Shown here piece by piece: positions 1-10,040 of a DNA stretch of 53,022 bases; within the stretch, counting starts at the first letter, position 1, and each line of letters starts with the position of its first letter. The position numbers and the translations under genes were made by a program. The notes below the pieces were generated by a model. It made no database searches. It saw only the letters and a program-made list of their open reading frames with translations, and was not told where the DNA came from. Source of the DNA: Burkholderiales bacterium (GTDB taxonomy: Bacteria; Pseudomonadota; Gammaproteobacteria; Burkholderiales; Eutrophovitaceae); the NCBI GenBank assembly GCA_030834275.1, contig JAURFP010000008.1, positions 1 to 53,022 on the forward strand, read 5' to 3'.

Positions 1-534
1 AAACCGGATGAAGGCAGTAATACCACAGAGGATTCTGTTCCCGCGAACGACATCGAAAGAGAACAAACCGAACCCACAGCCACGGATGAAGTTGAGGCGC
101 TCCGCGTTGAAAACGAAAAACTTAAAGAAGAATGGCTGAGAGCAAAGGCTGAGACAGAGAATGTACGGAAGCGAGCGGAGACCGATGTAAGGAATGCTCA
201 CAAGTATGGAGTCGAACGCCTCGCGACGGAACTGTTAGCTGTCAGCGATAGCTTAGAAGCGGCCCTCGCGCTTGAGACGGTAACCACTGAATCACTTCAA
301 GACGGTGTTGGACTTACTCTTAAGCAATTACAAGCAGTTTTTGAGAAATTCAACATTAAGGAAATTAACCCTGTAGGGGAAATTCTCGATCCTCACCGTC
401 ATCAAGCGATGGCAGCTCTCGAATCTGATGCGCCAGAAAACTCCATCATCAACGTTTTCCAAAAAGGTTACGAGTTAAATGATCGCTTGATCAGACCAGC
501 CATGGTCAGCGTCTCGAAGAAAAATCAAGCTTGA
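1..534 (+). CDS. grpE: GrpE nucleotide exchange factor (5' end missing)
   Basis: The reading frame is open from base 1 to a TGA at 532-534, giving 177 residues without a start codon, so the N-terminus lies outside the window. GrpE releases ADP from DnaK in the cytoplasm. A charged, low-complexity N-terminal stretch is followed by a long helix rich in E, K and R, and then by the compact beta domain with the family's typical DPHRHQA and ending GYELNDRLIRPAMVSV, which matches the GrpE signature. dnaK starts 61 bases downstream on the same strand, as expected for a heat-shock chaperone operon. The operon promoter must lie upstream of the window. Confidence 0.95.
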   Translation, partial: KPDEGSNTTEDSVPANDIEREQTEPTATDEVEALRVENEKLKEEWLRAKAETENVRKRAETDVRNAHKYGVERLATELLAVSDSLEAALALETVTTESLQDGVGLTLKQLQAVFEKFNIKEINPVGEILDPHRHQAMAALESDAPENSIINVFQKGYELNDRLIRPAMVSVSKKNQA

Positions 535-595
535 AATTTTCAAAAACGAACCCAATTTAAAACACATAGAAATAATTTGAATAAGGAAAGATAGT

Positions 596-2536
596 ATGGG
601 AAAAATCATTGGCATTGACTTAGGCACCACAAACTCATGTGTCGCAGTTATGGACGGTGGAAAGGCTAAGGTGCTTGAAAACGCCGAGGGCGGGAGAACC
701 ACTCCGTCGATTGTTGCGTACTCTGAGGAGAACGAGGTCCTGGTTGGAGCTCCGGCTAAAAGGCAGGCGGTAACCAATCCTAAAAATACGCTATATGCTG
801 TGAAGCGACTGATCGGAAGACGATTCAAGGATTCAGAGGTTCAAAAAGCTATCGAAAATTCTCCATTCGCGATTGTGGAAGCGAAAAACGGCGATGCATG
901 GGTTGACGTAAGAGGCAAACAAAGCGCACCTCCCGAAGTAAGTGCACAAATCCTGATGAAAATGAAAAAAACCGCTGAGGATTACCTCGGGGAACCCGTT
1001 TCTGAGGCTGTAATAACAGTTCCCGCGTACTTTAACGACTCACAGCGGCAAGCCACAAAAGACGCAGGACGAATCGCTGGCCTCGACGTAAAGCGGATTA
1101 TCAATGAGCCTACTGCGGCAGCGCTCGCATTTGGCATGGACAAAAAACAAGGTGATAAAAAAATTGCGATATATGACCTTGGAGGTGGCACTTTTGATGT
1201 TTCGATCATTGAAATAGCTGAGGTAGATGGTGAGCATCAATTTGAAGTTCTTTCCACCAATGGAGATACTTTCTTGGGAGGGGAAGACTTCGACCAAAGA
1301 CTCATAGACTACCTAGCCGACGAGTTCAAGAAGGAACAAAGTGTTGATTTACGCAAAGATGTTCTAGCTCTGCAGCGGCTAAAGGAAGCTGCTGAAAAAG
1401 CAAAGATAGAACTATCCTCGAGCCAACAAACCGAGGTAAATCTCCCGTACATCACGGCTGATGCAACTGGACCAAAGCACCTTGCAGTGAAAATTACAAG
1501 AGCAAAATTGGAAAGCTTGGTAGAAGACCTGGTTACAAGAACGATCGAGCCTTGCCGAACTGCAATCAAAGACGCAGGCGTTAAAGTGTCGGACATCAAC
1601 GACGTCATCCTCGTAGGGGGAATGACAAGAATGCCAAAAGTTCAAGAGACGGTAAAAAACTTTTTTGGAAAAGATCCAAGGAAAGACGTAAACCCAGATG
1701 AGGCGGTCGCTCTGGGCGCTGCAATTCAAGCTGGCGTGTTGCAGGGAGATGTTAAAGACGTTCTGTTGCTTGACGTCACTCCTCTCTCGCTCGGAATTGA
1801 AACGCTCGGTGGTGTGATGACCAAACTCATCCAAAAAAATACCACGATACCAACAAAGGCTAATCAGGTATTTTCAACCGCGGAGGATAACCAAACCGCC
1901 GTTACGATTCATGTTTTACAAGGCGAACGAGAGATGGCAAAGGACAACAAGTCGCTTGGCCAATTCAACTTGAGTGACATTCCGGCCGCTGCGAGAGGAA
2001 TGCCTCAGATCGAGGTTAACTTTGATATTGACGCCAATGGGATTTTGCATGTTTCGGCGAAAGACAAAGCAACTGGGAAAGAAAATAAAATCACCATCAA
2101 AGCCAACTCAGGTCTGTCTGACGAGGAAATAGAAAAAATGGTGAAGGACGCGGAAGCTAATGCCGATGAGGACAAGAAAGCGCGCGAGCTTGTTGATGTC
2201 AGAAATCAATGCGATTCTCTAATACACAGCGTGAAGAAAACACTCAGTGAGCATGGGGATAAGGTTAATCCTGAAGAAAAGGCCGGCATTGAACAAGCAA
2301 TCCAAGATGCAGAGGCTGCTCTGAAGGATGGCAGCAAGGAAGATATCGAAAGCAAAACTCAAGCGTTAGCGACCGCCTCTCAAAAACTTGCCGAGCAAAT
2401 GTACACTCAACAACAAGGTGATGGCCAAGGAGCGGATCAGCAGGGCAAAGCTAATGGTTCTGACAGAGCAGAACCGGAAGGTGATGTTGTCGATGCAGAG
2501 TTCGAAGAAGTTGAGAAAGATAAGAAAGCAAGCTAA
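596..2536 (+). CDS. dnaK: Hsp70 chaperone DnaK
   Basis: 646 residues, normal length for bacterial DnaK, the ATP-driven cytoplasmic Hsp70 that works with DnaJ and GrpE. The N-terminal ATPase domain opens with [18 protein letters not shown] and contains the second phosphate loop [13 protein letters not shown] near residue 190. The adenosine motif [13 protein letters not shown] lies near 340, followed by the linker [14 protein letters not shown] and the substrate-binding domain. The C-terminus is Gln- and Gly-rich and ends in the acidic tail [10 protein letters not shown]. The ATG has a good ribosome site (AAGGAAAG) about seven bases upstream. It lies between grpE and dnaJ and should be transcribed with both. 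Confidence 0.98.
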   Translation: MGKIIGIDLGTTNSCVAVMDGGKAKVLENAEGGRTTPSIVAYSEENEVLVGAPAKRQAVTNPKNTLYAVKRLIGRRFKDSEVQKAIENSPFAIVEAKNGDAWVDVRGKQSAPPEVSAQILMKMKKTAEDYLGEPVSEAVITVPAYFNDSQRQATKDAGRIAGLDVKRIINEPTAAALAFGMDKKQGDKKIAIYDLGGGTFDVSIIEIAEVDGEHQFEVLSTNGDTFLGGEDFDQRLIDYLADEFKKEQSVDLRKDVLALQRLKEAAEKAKIELSSSQQTEVNLPYITADATGPKHLAVKITRAKLESLVEDLVTRTIEPCRTAIKDAGVKVSDINDVILVGGMTRMPKVQETVKNFFGKDPRKDVNPDEAVALGAAIQAGVLQGDVKDVLLLDVTPLSLGIETLGGVMTKLIQKNTTIPTKANQVFSTAEDNQTAVTIHVLQGEREMAKDNKSLGQFNLSDIPAAARGMPQIEVNFDIDANGILHVSAKDKATGKENKITIKANSGLSDEEIEKMVKDAEANADEDKKARELVDVRNQCDSLIHSVKKTLSEHGDKVNPEEKAGIEQAIQDAEAALKDGSKEDIESKTQALATASQKLAEQMYTQQQGDGQGADQQGKANGSDRAEPEGDVVDAEFEEVEKDKKAS

Positions 2537-2623
2537 CCGCGATATTGGTATCTGACGGGTTGCCTCGGACTTTGAGTTCGTGGCAACTTTCATTTTAATT
2601 TAATGCAATAACTTCCTCGAAAA

Positions 2624-3748
2624 ATGGCAAAAAGAGATTTTTACGAAGTCTTAGGTGTAAACCGGGATGTAGCCGATGGCGATCTGAAGAAAGCCTATCG
2701 AAAACTAGCGATGAAATACCATCCAGATAAAAACCCAGACAACGCAAAAGCAGAAGAACAATTCAAGGAAGTCAAAGAAGCATACGAAGTTTTATCAGAC
2801 CCTCAAAAACGCGCAGCCTATGATCAGTACGGCCATGCCGGTGTCGACCCATCGGCCGGAATGGGCGCTGGGGGCGCTGGCTTCGGAGGATTTTCCGATG
2901 CATTTGGCGACATATTTGGGGATATCTTTGGCGGCGGCCGATCTGGTGGTCGGTCAAACGTTTATAGAGGAGCAGATTTACGCTACAACCTCGATATTTC
3001 GCTCGAGGATGCTGCACGTGGTACCGAAATAAAAATTCGCGTGCCCGCGATGGAAACATGTGGAACATGCTCTGGGAAAGGAGCCAAACCTGGAACGGAG
3101 CCAGTTACATGCGGAACCTGCCGAGGACAAGGTCAGGTCCGAATGAGCCAAGGTTTCTTTTCCATAGCCCAAACGTGTCCCGACTGTCACGGAAGCGGTA
3201 AGGTCATCAAAACTCCGTGTGGAGACTGCCATGGGCAAGGCAGAATAAAGCGACAGAAGACGCTGTCGGTAAAAATTCCTGCGGGGGTTGATGAAAGCGA
3301 CCGAATAAGACTATCAGGAGAGGGTGAAGCAGGCGTGAATGGAGGCCCGGCTGGCGACCTTTACGTTGTAATTCAAATCAAACCACACAATGTCTTTTCT
3401 CGAGATGGCAATGATCTCCACTGCGAGATGCCCATCAGTTTTGGCACCGCCGCTTTGGGAGGTGAAATAACCATACCCACCCTTGATGGCTCTGCGAAAC
3501 TTAAAATACCACCCGAAACTCAGACGGGTCGAGCGTTCCGACTCCGCGGCAAAGGCGTGAAAGGGGTTCGAAGCAGCGCCTATGGAGATTTGATGTGCCA
3601 TGTGGTTGTCGAGACACCCGTAAACCTGACTGAGCGACAACGGGAGCTATTGGCAGAGCTTGAAGATATCAGTAGCGAAGACATGCCTCATCATAATCCG
3701 AAGGCTAAATCGTGGATGGATAAGGTGAAGGAATTTTTCGACGGCTAA
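2624..3748 (+). CDS. dnaJ: Hsp40 co-chaperone DnaJ
   Basis: 374 residues, full-length type I DnaJ, which delivers substrates to DnaK and stimulates its ATPase. The J domain holds the HPD motif at 33-35. A Gly/Phe-rich linker runs from about 74 to 107. Four CxxCxGxG zinc repeats start at Cys146, 163, 185 and 199, followed by the C-terminal substrate-binding domain. The 87 bases after dnaK hold a weak 6-bp inverted repeat (GTTGCC/GGCAAC, about 2559-2587), and the ATG lacks a clear Shine-Dalgarno sequence, so translation may be weaker than for dnaK. The stop codon is only one base from the stop of the convergent cysS, leaving no room for a terminator between them. Confidence 0.98.
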   Translation: MAKRDFYEVLGVNRDVADGDLKKAYRKLAMKYHPDKNPDNAKAEEQFKEVKEAYEVLSDPQKRAAYDQYGHAGVDPSAGMGAGGAGFGGFSDAFGDIFGDIFGGGRSGGRSNVYRGADLRYNLDISLEDAARGTEIKIRVPAMETCGTCSGKGAKPGTEPVTCGTCRGQGQVRMSQGFFSIAQTCPDCHGSGKVIKTPCGDCHGQGRIKRQKTLSVKIPAGVDESDRIRLSGEGEAGVNGGPAGDLYVVIQIKPHNVFSRDGNDLHCEMPISFGTAALGGEITIPTLDGSAKLKIPPETQTGRAFRLRGKGVKGVRSSAYGDLMCHVVVETPVNLTERQRELLAELEDISSEDMPHHNPKAKSWMDKVKEFFDG

Positions 3749-3749
3749 T

Positions 3750-5126
3750 TTAGCTCCCTCTTCGCCAGGTTGTACCTCCGGCAGAATCTTCAAGAATAAT
3801 GCCGTTACTTTCCAATTCTGTTCGGATAGCGTCGGCGCGCTTGAAATCGCGGCTCTTTCTTGCTAGCTCTCGATCAGCTATCAAGCCTTCAACCTTATCA
3901 TTTGGGAATAAGTATGCATTCCCAGATTGCAGGAAGTCGTCCGGCTGACGCCCTAACAGTCCAACAAGATTGGCAAGCCCCTTAAGTAATCCGGCAGTAA
4001 CGTGGCACGAGTCTCGATTCGCCATTGTCGCAAGCTCAAAAAGCACCGATATCGCTCGCGGAGTATTAAAGTCATCGTTCAATGCCTCACTAAACTGTTT
4101 TGCCGAGGGATGATTCCAGTCAACGTGACCTGTACCCAACTCGTCACCAAAATTTTTTAAGGTCGTATATAACCGTGTAAGCGCTTGCCTTGCATCTACA
4201 AGATGCTGATCAGAATAATTTAACGGACTTCTGTAATGAGCACGCAAGATGAAGAAACGTACTACCTCCGCATCAAATTTTTCTAAAATCTCCCGAACCG
4301 TAAAGAAATTTCCGAGAGATTTTGACATCTTTTGCTCATCAACCCTCACGAAACCATTGTGTAGCCAATAATTAACAAAAGTACAGCCATGAGCTCCTTC
4401 AGACTGTGCAATTTCATTCTCATGGTGCGGGAACTGTAGATCTTCACCACCTCCATGAATATCAAAATGCTCACCCAACAAACGCTGACTCATGGCAGAA
4501 CATTCAATATGCCATCCGGGTCTACCATCACCCCAAGGCGATTTCCAAGATGGCTCCCCAGGCTTCACAGATTTCCAAAGTACGAAATCAAGAGGATCTT
4601 GCTTTTCAGTATCCACACCCACCCGCTCTCCAGCACGCAATTGATCCAGCGATTTACCCGATAACTTCCCGTATCCATCAAACTTTCGAACTGAGAAATA
4701 CACATCTCCGTTAGCACCAACATACGCAAAACTGCGGTCAATCAACTTTTGTATCAAGTCCAGCATCTGAGGAATATTTTCAGTTGCCTTCGGCTCGTGA
4801 TCTGGCTGCTCAACGCCTAAAGCGATAGCATCTTCGTTCATGGCTTCTATGAATCTTCCAGTCAACTCTTGGATAGACTGATTTTTTTCTATAGCTCTCT
4901 GGATAATCTTGTCATCTATGTCAGTGATGTTTCGGACATACGTAACGTCGTACTTCAATGCACGCAACCATTTATAAATCAGATCAAAGACAACCATTAC
5001 TCGCGCGTGACCCAAATGACAGAGGTCATAGACGGTCATACCACAGACGTACATTCGCACACGCCCTTCCTCAAGCGGCTTAAAGGACTCTTTTTTTCTA
5101 GAGAGGGTGTTATACAACTGAAGCAT
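3750..5126 (-). CDS. cysS: Cysteinyl-tRNA synthetase
   Basis: Class I synthetase charging tRNA-Cys in the cytoplasm. I chose the ATG at 5126, giving 458 residues that begin [15 protein letters not shown] as in the family; the frame stays open 48 codons further upstream, but that stretch shows no family similarity. The signature HLGH (HIGH box) is at 37-40 and KMSKS at 266-270. The zinc ligands Cys28, Cys209, His234 and Glu238 fall at the same numbers as in E. coli CysRS. The gene is divergent from ppiB, separated by 174 bases, and convergent with dnaJ. Confidence 0.97.
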   Translation of the reverse strand: MLQLYNTLSRKKESFKPLEEGRVRMYVCGMTVYDLCHLGHARVMVVFDLIYKWLRALKYDVTYVRNITDIDDKIIQRAIEKNQSIQELTGRFIEAMNEDAIALGVEQPDHEPKATENIPQMLDLIQKLIDRSFAYVGANGDVYFSVRKFDGYGKLSGKSLDQLRAGERVGVDTEKQDPLDFVLWKSVKPGEPSWKSPWGDGRPGWHIECSAMSQRLLGEHFDIHGGGEDLQFPHHENEIAQSEGAHGCTFVNYWLHNGFVRVDEQKMSKSLGNFFTVREILEKFDAEVVRFFILRAHYRSPLNYSDQHLVDARQALTRLYTTLKNFGDELGTGHVDWNHPSAKQFSEALNDDFNTPRAISVLFELATMANRDSCHVTAGLLKGLANLVGLLGRQPDDFLQSGNAYLFPNDKVEGLIADRELARKSRDFKRADAIRTELESNGIILEDSAGGTTWRRGS

Positions 5127-5189
5127 TTTTTCGGAAGCCCTCGAAATCGACAATCGGTTCAGCAATTCATTAAGCAAAAAGTAGCCGGA

Positions 5190-5198
5190 AGTATAACA
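5190..5198 (-). promoter_or_regulatory. Candidate extended -10 promoter of cysS
   Basis: On the minus strand TGTTATACT matches the extended -10 consensus TGnTATAAT, about 64 bases upstream of the cysS start. No good -35 box is seen, but an 11-base palindrome GGAGTTACTCC (5208-5218) covers that position. This is read by eye only; an AT-rich intergenic region gives such matches by chance fairly often. Confidence 0.35.
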
Positions 5199-5300
5199 GA
5201 GCAACTGGGAGTAACTCCTGTCTAAAACTACCTTAACAACATAAATAAGTGGCGACTGATAAACTATCAAACAAAATTGAATAATTTATAAGGAAAATAA

Positions 5301-5807
5301 ATGTCTGAAAAAGTCAGTATGGATACGTCCCTCGGCGAAATCGTGATAGCTCTGGATTCCGAGAAGGCCCCTGAAACCGTGAAAAATTTTTTACAGTATG
5401 TGGATTCAGGCTTCTACGACGGCACAATTTTTCATCGCGTGATAAACGGATTTATGATTCAAGGTGGCGGATTCGATACACAAATGAAAGAGAAACCCAC
5501 CGAAGCGCCAATAAAAAACGAGGCTAATAATAACCTGAAGAACAACCAATATACTATCGCGATGGCACGCACTAGCGATGTGAACTCAGCTACATCTCAA
5601 TTCTTTATCAACGTTGCGGACAATGACTTTTTAAACTTCTCGTCTCCTACGCCGCAAGGCTACGGGTATTGCGTTTTTGGCTCGGTAACCTCGGGGCAAG
5701 ACACGGTTGACGCGATCAAAAAAGTAGCTACTGGAAATCATGGCTTTCACCAAGACGTTCCGACCGAACAAGTTTTAATTAATAAGGTCGTGCGCGTCGA
5801 ATCCTAA
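5301..5807 (+). CDS. ppiB: Peptidyl-prolyl cis-trans isomerase, cyclophilin type
   Basis: 168 residues without a signal peptide, so a cytoplasmic PpiB-type cyclophilin that isomerises X-Pro bonds. The core [16 protein letters not shown] (about 44-59) carries the catalytic Arg and the Phe/Met/Gln of the active site. The family segments [17 protein letters not shown] and [17 protein letters not shown] follow. The ATG at 5301 has a strong ribosome site (AAGGA) eight bases upstream. lpxH starts 13 bases downstream, and the two are probably one operon, an arrangement known from Burkholderiales. Confidence 0.95.
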   Translation: MSEKVSMDTSLGEIVIALDSEKAPETVKNFLQYVDSGFYDGTIFHRVINGFMIQGGGFDTQMKEKPTEAPIKNEANNNLKNNQYTIAMARTSDVNSATSQFFINVADNDFLNFSSPTPQGYGYCVFGSVTSGQDTVDAIKKVATGNHGFHQDVPTEQVLINKVVRVES

Positions 5808-5820
5808 CGCTGAGATCCGC

Positions 5821-6555
5821 TTGAATCCAAAAACGTACGCGTTTATCTCCGACTTACATCTTCAAGCTGAAGAACCTGAGAAAACTAATATATTTCTCAG
5901 GTTTCTTCAGTCTGAGGCCAGATCGGTCGATGAACTTTTCATTCTGGGAGACCTGTTCGAATACTGGGTTGGAGATGATCAAGCGGATGAGCCCTGTATC
6001 GCGGAAATCATTTTAAATCTGCATGAGCTAACTAAGACCGGCACTAAAGTTGCCGTTATGCACGGCAACCGAGACTTCTTAATCGGACAAAAATTTAGCA
6101 AACTTACTGGGGCATCGCTCCTGCCCGATGAAGTGTTGATAGATATTCACGGCCAACGCGCGCTTCTTTTACATGGTGATACGCTTTGTACAGACGATAT
6201 TGATTATCAAAGCATAAGGGCGGTTATTCGTAATCCAGAATGGAGGCGCGAGTTTCTCAAAAAACCCATCGGTGAAAGAAGACAAATTGCACGCTCTTAC
6301 CGGCTAGAAAGCGAATCCGCAAAGAAAGAAAAAGAAAAAGAGATTATGGATGTTTCCTTAGAAACGCTTTACTCAACCCTAAGAGAATGGAATTATCCGC
6401 TGCTCATTCATGGCCATACCCACCGCCCACAGCATCACGCTCACGAGGTAGATGGAGCGAACTGCGCGAGATTTGTTTTAGCTGACTGGAGTGCGACTCG
6501 CGGACACGCCCTTGTATTCGACAAAACAGGCTCTAGGGAAATCGATCTCTCTTAG
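5821..6555 (+). CDS. lpxH: UDP-2,3-diacylglucosamine diphosphatase
   Basis: Peripheral-membrane enzyme of lipid A synthesis that cleaves UDP-2,3-diacylglucosamine to lipid X and UMP. 244 residues, the usual length. The calcineurin-like metal site is complete: Asp11 and His13 (SDLHL), Asp44 (LGDLFEYW), Asn83 (HGNRDF), His118 (LLHGD), and His197/His199 in HGHTH. The start is TTG at 5821, the only one that leaves the first metal ligands at normal distance from the N-terminus; no ATG is available there and the ribosome site is weak. It shows that the host makes a standard lipid A. It follows ppiB closely and converges on metZ. Confidence 0.95.
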   Translation: MNPKTYAFISDLHLQAEEPEKTNIFLRFLQSEARSVDELFILGDLFEYWVGDDQADEPCIAEIILNLHELTKTGTKVAVMHGNRDFLIGQKFSKLTGASLLPDEVLIDIHGQRALLLHGDTLCTDDIDYQSIRAVIRNPEWRREFLKKPIGERRQIARSYRLESESAKKEKEKEIMDVSLETLYSTLREWNYPLLIHGHTHRPQHHAHEVDGANCARFVLADWSATRGHALVFDKTGSREIDLS

Positions 6556-6581
6556 CTAACAGCGTCAACTAACGCGTTAGC
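6555..6581. terminator. Candidate bidirectional hairpin between lpxH and metZ
   Basis: GCTAAC (6555-6560) pairs with GTTAGC (6576-6581), extendable by two pairs after a bulged base. The right arm includes the 12-base palindrome CTAACGCGTTAG (6569-6580) at the 3' end of metZ. It sits exactly between two convergent genes, but neither side has a T-tract, so it would not be a classic intrinsic terminator. Confidence 0.35.
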
Positions 6582-7750
6582 GCAAAATCTAAATCGTCTT
6601 GTAAATCTTCTACAGTTTCTAGTCCGACAGCTAATCGAATTAATCCATCTGTGATGCCACTTTCAAGTCGATCCTCTTCCGATAACCTTCCGTGAGTCGT
6701 AGTGCCTGGATGCGTGATGGTCGTTCTTGTATCCCCTAAATTCGCAGTGATCGATACGATCTGAAGATTATCGATTACCTTCCAAGCATCTTCCTTACCC
6801 CCCTTGACCTCAAAGGATACGATCCCCCCTCCAGCAGATTGCTGAGCTTTAGCTAATTTGTTCTGTGGGTGGTTATCCAGCCAAGGATAATATACGGCCT
6901 TCACTTTTTGGTGTTGCATTAACCACTGTGCAATTTTTAGGGCACTCTCGGAGTGCGCATCCATCCGGACTTTTAACGTCTCAAGACCCTTGAACAAGAC
7001 CCAAGCATTAAAAGGTGACAGAGTGGCTCCGGCACTTCTGAGAAACGACACGAGAGGCTTTTCAATGACTTCTCTCCTACCGACAATAGCCCCCCCCATG
7101 ACCCGACCCTGGCCATCTAGATATTTTGTCGCAGAATGAATAACAATGTCAGCCCCCAGAAGGATGGGTTTTTGCAACGCTGGGGTACAGAAGCAATTAT
7201 CAACGACCAAAAGTACATTGTGCGATTTGGCTAACTTCGATATTTCAGCAATGTCTGCAACTTCGGTCAGCGGATTCGATGGTGTTTCAAGAAAAAACAT
7301 CTTAGTTCTTCGCGTGATCCCCTCTTCCCAATCGTTGAGATCACTCGCATTGATATATGTTGTTTTTATTCCGAATTTAGTCAGCAAGCCGGAGAACAAC
7401 TGCTTTGTGGCACCAAAAAGATTTTTCGATGCCACTATCTCATCTCCGGGCTCGAGCAGCGACATCGCGACTCCAAGAATTGCCGACATTCCAGAAGCCG
7501 TGGAAACGCACACCTCACCACCCTCAAGCGAAGCCAACCTCTCTTCAAACATAGAAAGATTAGGGTTCGTGTACCTCGAATACACCATCCCTGCTTCATC
7601 ACCTGAAAAGCGCAGAGCAGCCTCTCTCGCATTGTTGAAAACAAAGCTTGACGTTAGATAAAGTGCCTCAGAGTGCTCATTAAAATGACTTCGGACCGAC
7701 CCATCTCGGATGGCACTCGTCTCTAATCCATACTTCTTTTTACTTACCAT
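6569..7750 (-). CDS. metZ: O-succinylhomoserine sulfhydrylase
   Basis: 393 residues, PLP enzyme of the Cys/Met metabolism family that joins O-succinylhomoserine with sulfide to form homocysteine directly. Lys209 in HSATKYLDGQGRVMGG is the Schiff-base lysine, and the DGQGR sequence after it is characteristic of MetZ rather than MetB or MetY. The phosphate-binding YSRYTNP (57-63) and the SGMSA segment (86-90) are present. In Burkholderiales metZ normally follows purF, as here. The 185-base gap to purF holds a promoter, a SAM-II riboswitch and an intrinsic terminator, so expression should fall when SAM is abundant. Confidence 0.94.
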   Translation of the reverse strand: MVSKKKYGLETSAIRDGSVRSHFNEHSEALYLTSSFVFNNAREAALRFSGDEAGMVYSRYTNPNLSMFEERLASLEGGEVCVSTASGMSAILGVAMSLLEPGDEIVASKNLFGATKQLFSGLLTKFGIKTTYINASDLNDWEEGITRRTKMFFLETPSNPLTEVADIAEISKLAKSHNVLLVVDNCFCTPALQKPILLGADIVIHSATKYLDGQGRVMGGAIVGRREVIEKPLVSFLRSAGATLSPFNAWVLFKGLETLKVRMDAHSESALKIAQWLMQHQKVKAVYYPWLDNHPQNKLAKAQQSAGGGIVSFEVKGGKEDAWKVIDNLQIVSITANLGDTRTTITHPGTTTHGRLSEEDRLESGITDGLIRLAVGLETVEDLQDDLDFALTR

Positions 7751-7768
7751 TTATTTTCCAATACCCAC

Positions 7769-7797
7769 AAAAAAACCCGCCTGGCTGCCAAGCGGGT
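7769..7797 (-). terminator. Intrinsic terminator in the metZ leader (riboswitch expression platform)
   Basis: On the minus strand a 10-bp stem with a 3-base loop (5' arm ACCCGCTTGG, 3' arm CCAGGCGGGT, one G-T pair) is followed directly by seven T. It lies between the SAM-II aptamer and the metZ start. Five bases of its 5' arm (CCCGC) are complementary to GCGGG at the 3' side of aptamer helix P1 (7842-7838), so an antiterminator that competes with P1 is possible. It could also serve purF, but its position after the aptamer and promoter favours control of metZ. Confidence 0.88.
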
Positions 7798-7811
7798 CAT
7801 TTCATTACCAA

Positions 7812-7865
7812 CGCGCTTTAGCATGTATTTTTACGCGCCCGCAAGCTGATAATCAAATCGGCGCG
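7812..7865 (-). promoter_or_regulatory. SAM-II (SAM-alpha) riboswitch aptamer upstream of metZ
   Basis: On the minus strand helix P1 forms from CGCGCC (7865-7860) and GGCGCG (7839-7834). The loop begins with GATTTG (7859-7854) and ends with GCTTGC (7846-7841). An A-rich linker leads to GCTAAAG (7822-7816). These blocks in this order are the hallmark of the SAM-II class, an H-type pseudoknot that binds S-adenosylmethionine and precedes methionine genes in alphaproteobacteria and marine metagenomes. It lies upstream of metZ, a fitting target. A covariance search with the Rfam SAM-II model would settle the call. Confidence 0.85.
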
Positions 7866-7870
7866 AATTA

Positions 7871-7899
7871 AGCATAGGAACATCTTGGAAAAAAGTCAA
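7871..7899 (-). promoter_or_regulatory. Sigma-70 promoter of metZ
   Basis: On the minus strand TTGACT (7899-7894) and TATGCT (7876-7871) are separated by exactly 17 bases. The predicted transcription start, 6-8 bases downstream, coincides with the first bases of the SAM-II aptamer helix P1. metZ can thus be transcribed independently of purF. Confidence 0.7.
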
Positions 7900-7935
7900 C
7901 TTCTGAACAGAGGCCGCCCCAATCACGGGTAAAAA

Positions 7936-9450
7936 TTACTCAGCGTCCTCGAGCTCAACTTCCCTTGACTCGACGGACTTCCTGGTCAAAGCGTCGTCGT
8001 TCCTAAGGCTATCCACCTCTGATAGGTAGCGCTCCGTAACATCCCCTGTCACGTATTCTCCGTTAAAGCAGGATGTTTCAAACTCTTCAATCGTCTCGCT
8101 TAAACCTCGACAATCCTCTATCAGATCTTCAATAGTTTGGTAGATCAGTCTATCTACACCGATTTCGTTCGCTATCTCTTCATCGGTTCTCCCAAAAGCG
8201 ATAAGTTCTTTTGAGGAGGGCATATCAATCCCGTAGACGTTTGGATAACGAACTGGGGGCGCAGCAGAAGCAAAATAAACACTCTTCGCCCCTGCATCTC
8301 GTGCCATTTGAACAATTTCTCTACTAGTGGTCCCTCTTACAATTGAATCATCAACTAGGAGAACATTTTTTCCCAAAAACTCAGACGCAATCGCATTTAA
8401 TTTCTGCCTTACCGATTTTTTACGAGTAGCCTGCCCCGGCATAATGAAGGTCCGACCAATGTAGCGATTCTTGATAAATCCCTCACGATACGGAACCTCC
8501 AGTCCTTCCGCGAGCTCCATCGCAGAAGGTCGACTAGAGTCAGGTATTGGCACTACCACATCAATATCGAGATCAGCGTGGCTCTTCTTAATCAACCGCG
8601 CGAGACTCTTGCCCATCCGTAGCCGAGTCTCATGAACCGAAATCCCATCAATTACTGAGTCGGGCCTAGCGAGATATACATACTCGAATATACAAGGGGA
8701 GTGCTTAGGGGAAGTCGCACACTGTCGACTATTGATTTCACCATCGAATGAAATATAAATCGCCTCTCCAGGCAATAAATCTCTTACCAATTCAAATCCA
8801 AGCGTATCGAGCGCTACCGTTTCGGAGGCAACCAAGTACTCAACTTTTCCATTAGTTTGGCGTTTTCCAAAAACTAATGGCCTGATTCCGAAGGGATCAC
8901 GGAATGCAACGAGACCATACCCAGCAATCATAGCCAGTACCGCATATGCCCCTTTGGCTCGTTTGTGGACCTCCTCAACCGCTGAGAATATTGCATCTGT
9001 AGTCAAATTCACATCAACACACGACTTTTGAATTTCATGTGCAAAAATGTTTAGCAATACTTCGGAGTCGGAGGAGGTATTAACGTGCCGCAAATCTTGG
9101 CGGAACAACTCATCTTTCAGCTTGGCCGCATTGGTAAGGTTACCGTTGTGTCCGAGGACAATACCAAAAGGCGAATTTACATACATAGGTTGCGCCTCGG
9201 CTGGTGAGTTCGCAGAGCCCGCAGTGGGATAGCGGCAATGTGCTATACCAGCATTTCCAACAAGATTACGCATATTTCTCGTTCGGAAAACGTCTCTGAC
9301 TAAACCACTGCCTTTGTGTAGATAAAAGTTTTCGGCGTCAGCTGTAACAATACCCGCTGCATCCTGACCACGGTGCTGTAGCACTTGCAAACCATCGTAC
9401 AGCAATTGATTCACGGGAGAGGTAGCAACCGCGCCGATTAACCCACACAT
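7936..9450 (-). CDS. purF: Amidophosphoribosyltransferase
   Basis: 504 residues, first committed step of purine synthesis: glutamine plus PRPP gives phosphoribosylamine. The protein starts MCGLIGAVA, so Cys2 becomes the N-terminal nucleophile of the class II glutamine amidotransferase domain after Met removal, with no propeptide. The C-terminal phosphoribosyltransferase domain has the PRPP loop [17 protein letters not shown] (about 357-373). Conserved HNGNLTNA and [11 protein letters not shown] segments are present. It lies 49 bases after cvpA, the common cvpA-purF pair. No clear terminator follows purF before the metZ promoter. Confidence 0.97.
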   Translation of the reverse strand: MCGLIGAVATSPVNQLLYDGLQVLQHRGQDAAGIVTADAENFYLHKGSGLVRDVFRTRNMRNLVGNAGIAHCRYPTAGSANSPAEAQPMYVNSPFGIVLGHNGNLTNAAKLKDELFRQDLRHVNTSSDSEVLLNIFAHEIQKSCVDVNLTTDAIFSAVEEVHKRAKGAYAVLAMIAGYGLVAFRDPFGIRPLVFGKRQTNGKVEYLVASETVALDTLGFELVRDLLPGEAIYISFDGEINSRQCATSPKHSPCIFEYVYLARPDSVIDGISVHETRLRMGKSLARLIKKSHADLDIDVVVPIPDSSRPSAMELAEGLEVPYREGFIKNRYIGRTFIMPGQATRKKSVRQKLNAIASEFLGKNVLLVDDSIVRGTTSREIVQMARDAGAKSVYFASAAPPVRYPNVYGIDMPSSKELIAFGRTDEEIANEIGVDRLIYQTIEDLIEDCRGLSETIEEFETSCFNGEYVTGDVTERYLSEVDSLRNDDALTRKSVESREVELEDAE

Positions 9451-9499
9451 AGAATTTTTTCCTTGGCCATCATGCTGCTTTCTTGTTTAAAAACTACCA

Positions 9500-9997
9500 T
9501 TAGTCTGTGACTCCCCACTGTAACTCTGGGATTCGAGGCTGTACAACTTCACCGAAATCCTCGAAATATGGCCTCAAGGATGAGCTATTCCACCAATCAT
9601 ATCTCGTAATTGCGCTTAGCTCTAAAAACATGACCACTAATGACAAAATTAAGATACCTCGGAAAAATCCAAAAACTGAGCCTAGCAACCGGTCTATTCC
9701 AGTTAGGCTTGTCGCCTTGACCATTTTGGATATTTTAATTGCCAAAAAGCTAAACAAGAATATGAATACGACCAGCAAACCAATAAATGCAGCCACCCCA
9801 CGAACGGTCGAAGAATCTACCCAGGAAACCAAGAACTTTGATAAAGGAAGTGATAAAACTTTCGCCGCTAAGAATGCGAGCACCCATGCAACTAAAGAGA
9901 GTATTTCCCTCGTCAAGCCTCGTATCAGGCCATAAATCAACGAAGCCGCCAGAACCCCCAAGAAACAATAGTCAACAATATTGAGCTCTAGGTCCAT
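9500..9997 (-). CDS. cvpA: CvpA family inner-membrane protein
   Basis: 165 residues with about four hydrophobic segments. The opening NIVDYCFLGVLAASLIYGLIRGLTREIL is typical of CvpA, named for its need in colicin V production; recent work on the family points to envelope stress and bile resistance. I chose the ATG at 9997 over a TTG one codon upstream. The segment TSLTGIDRLLGSVFGFFRGIL, before the last helix, is the most conserved block of the family. It lies between the SPOR gene and purF in the order known from many proteobacteria. Confidence 0.92.
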   Translation of the reverse strand: MDLELNIVDYCFLGVLAASLIYGLIRGLTREILSLVAWVLAFLAAKVLSLPLSKFLVSWVDSSTVRGVAAFIGLLVVFIFLFSFLAIKISKMVKATSLTGIDRLLGSVFGFFRGILILSLVVMFLELSAITRYDWWNSSSLRPYFEDFGEVVQPRIPELQWGVTD

Positions 9998-10040
9998 CAA
10001 AAAATATTAGCCCCAATTAACGCCAAGAGAAAATTTCCAT

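Noticed and set aside
5127-5270. 48-codon in-frame extension of cysS
   Set aside because: Residues do not resemble CysRS N-termini; the ATG at 5126 restores exact E. coli residue numbering and the extension covers the probable promoter.
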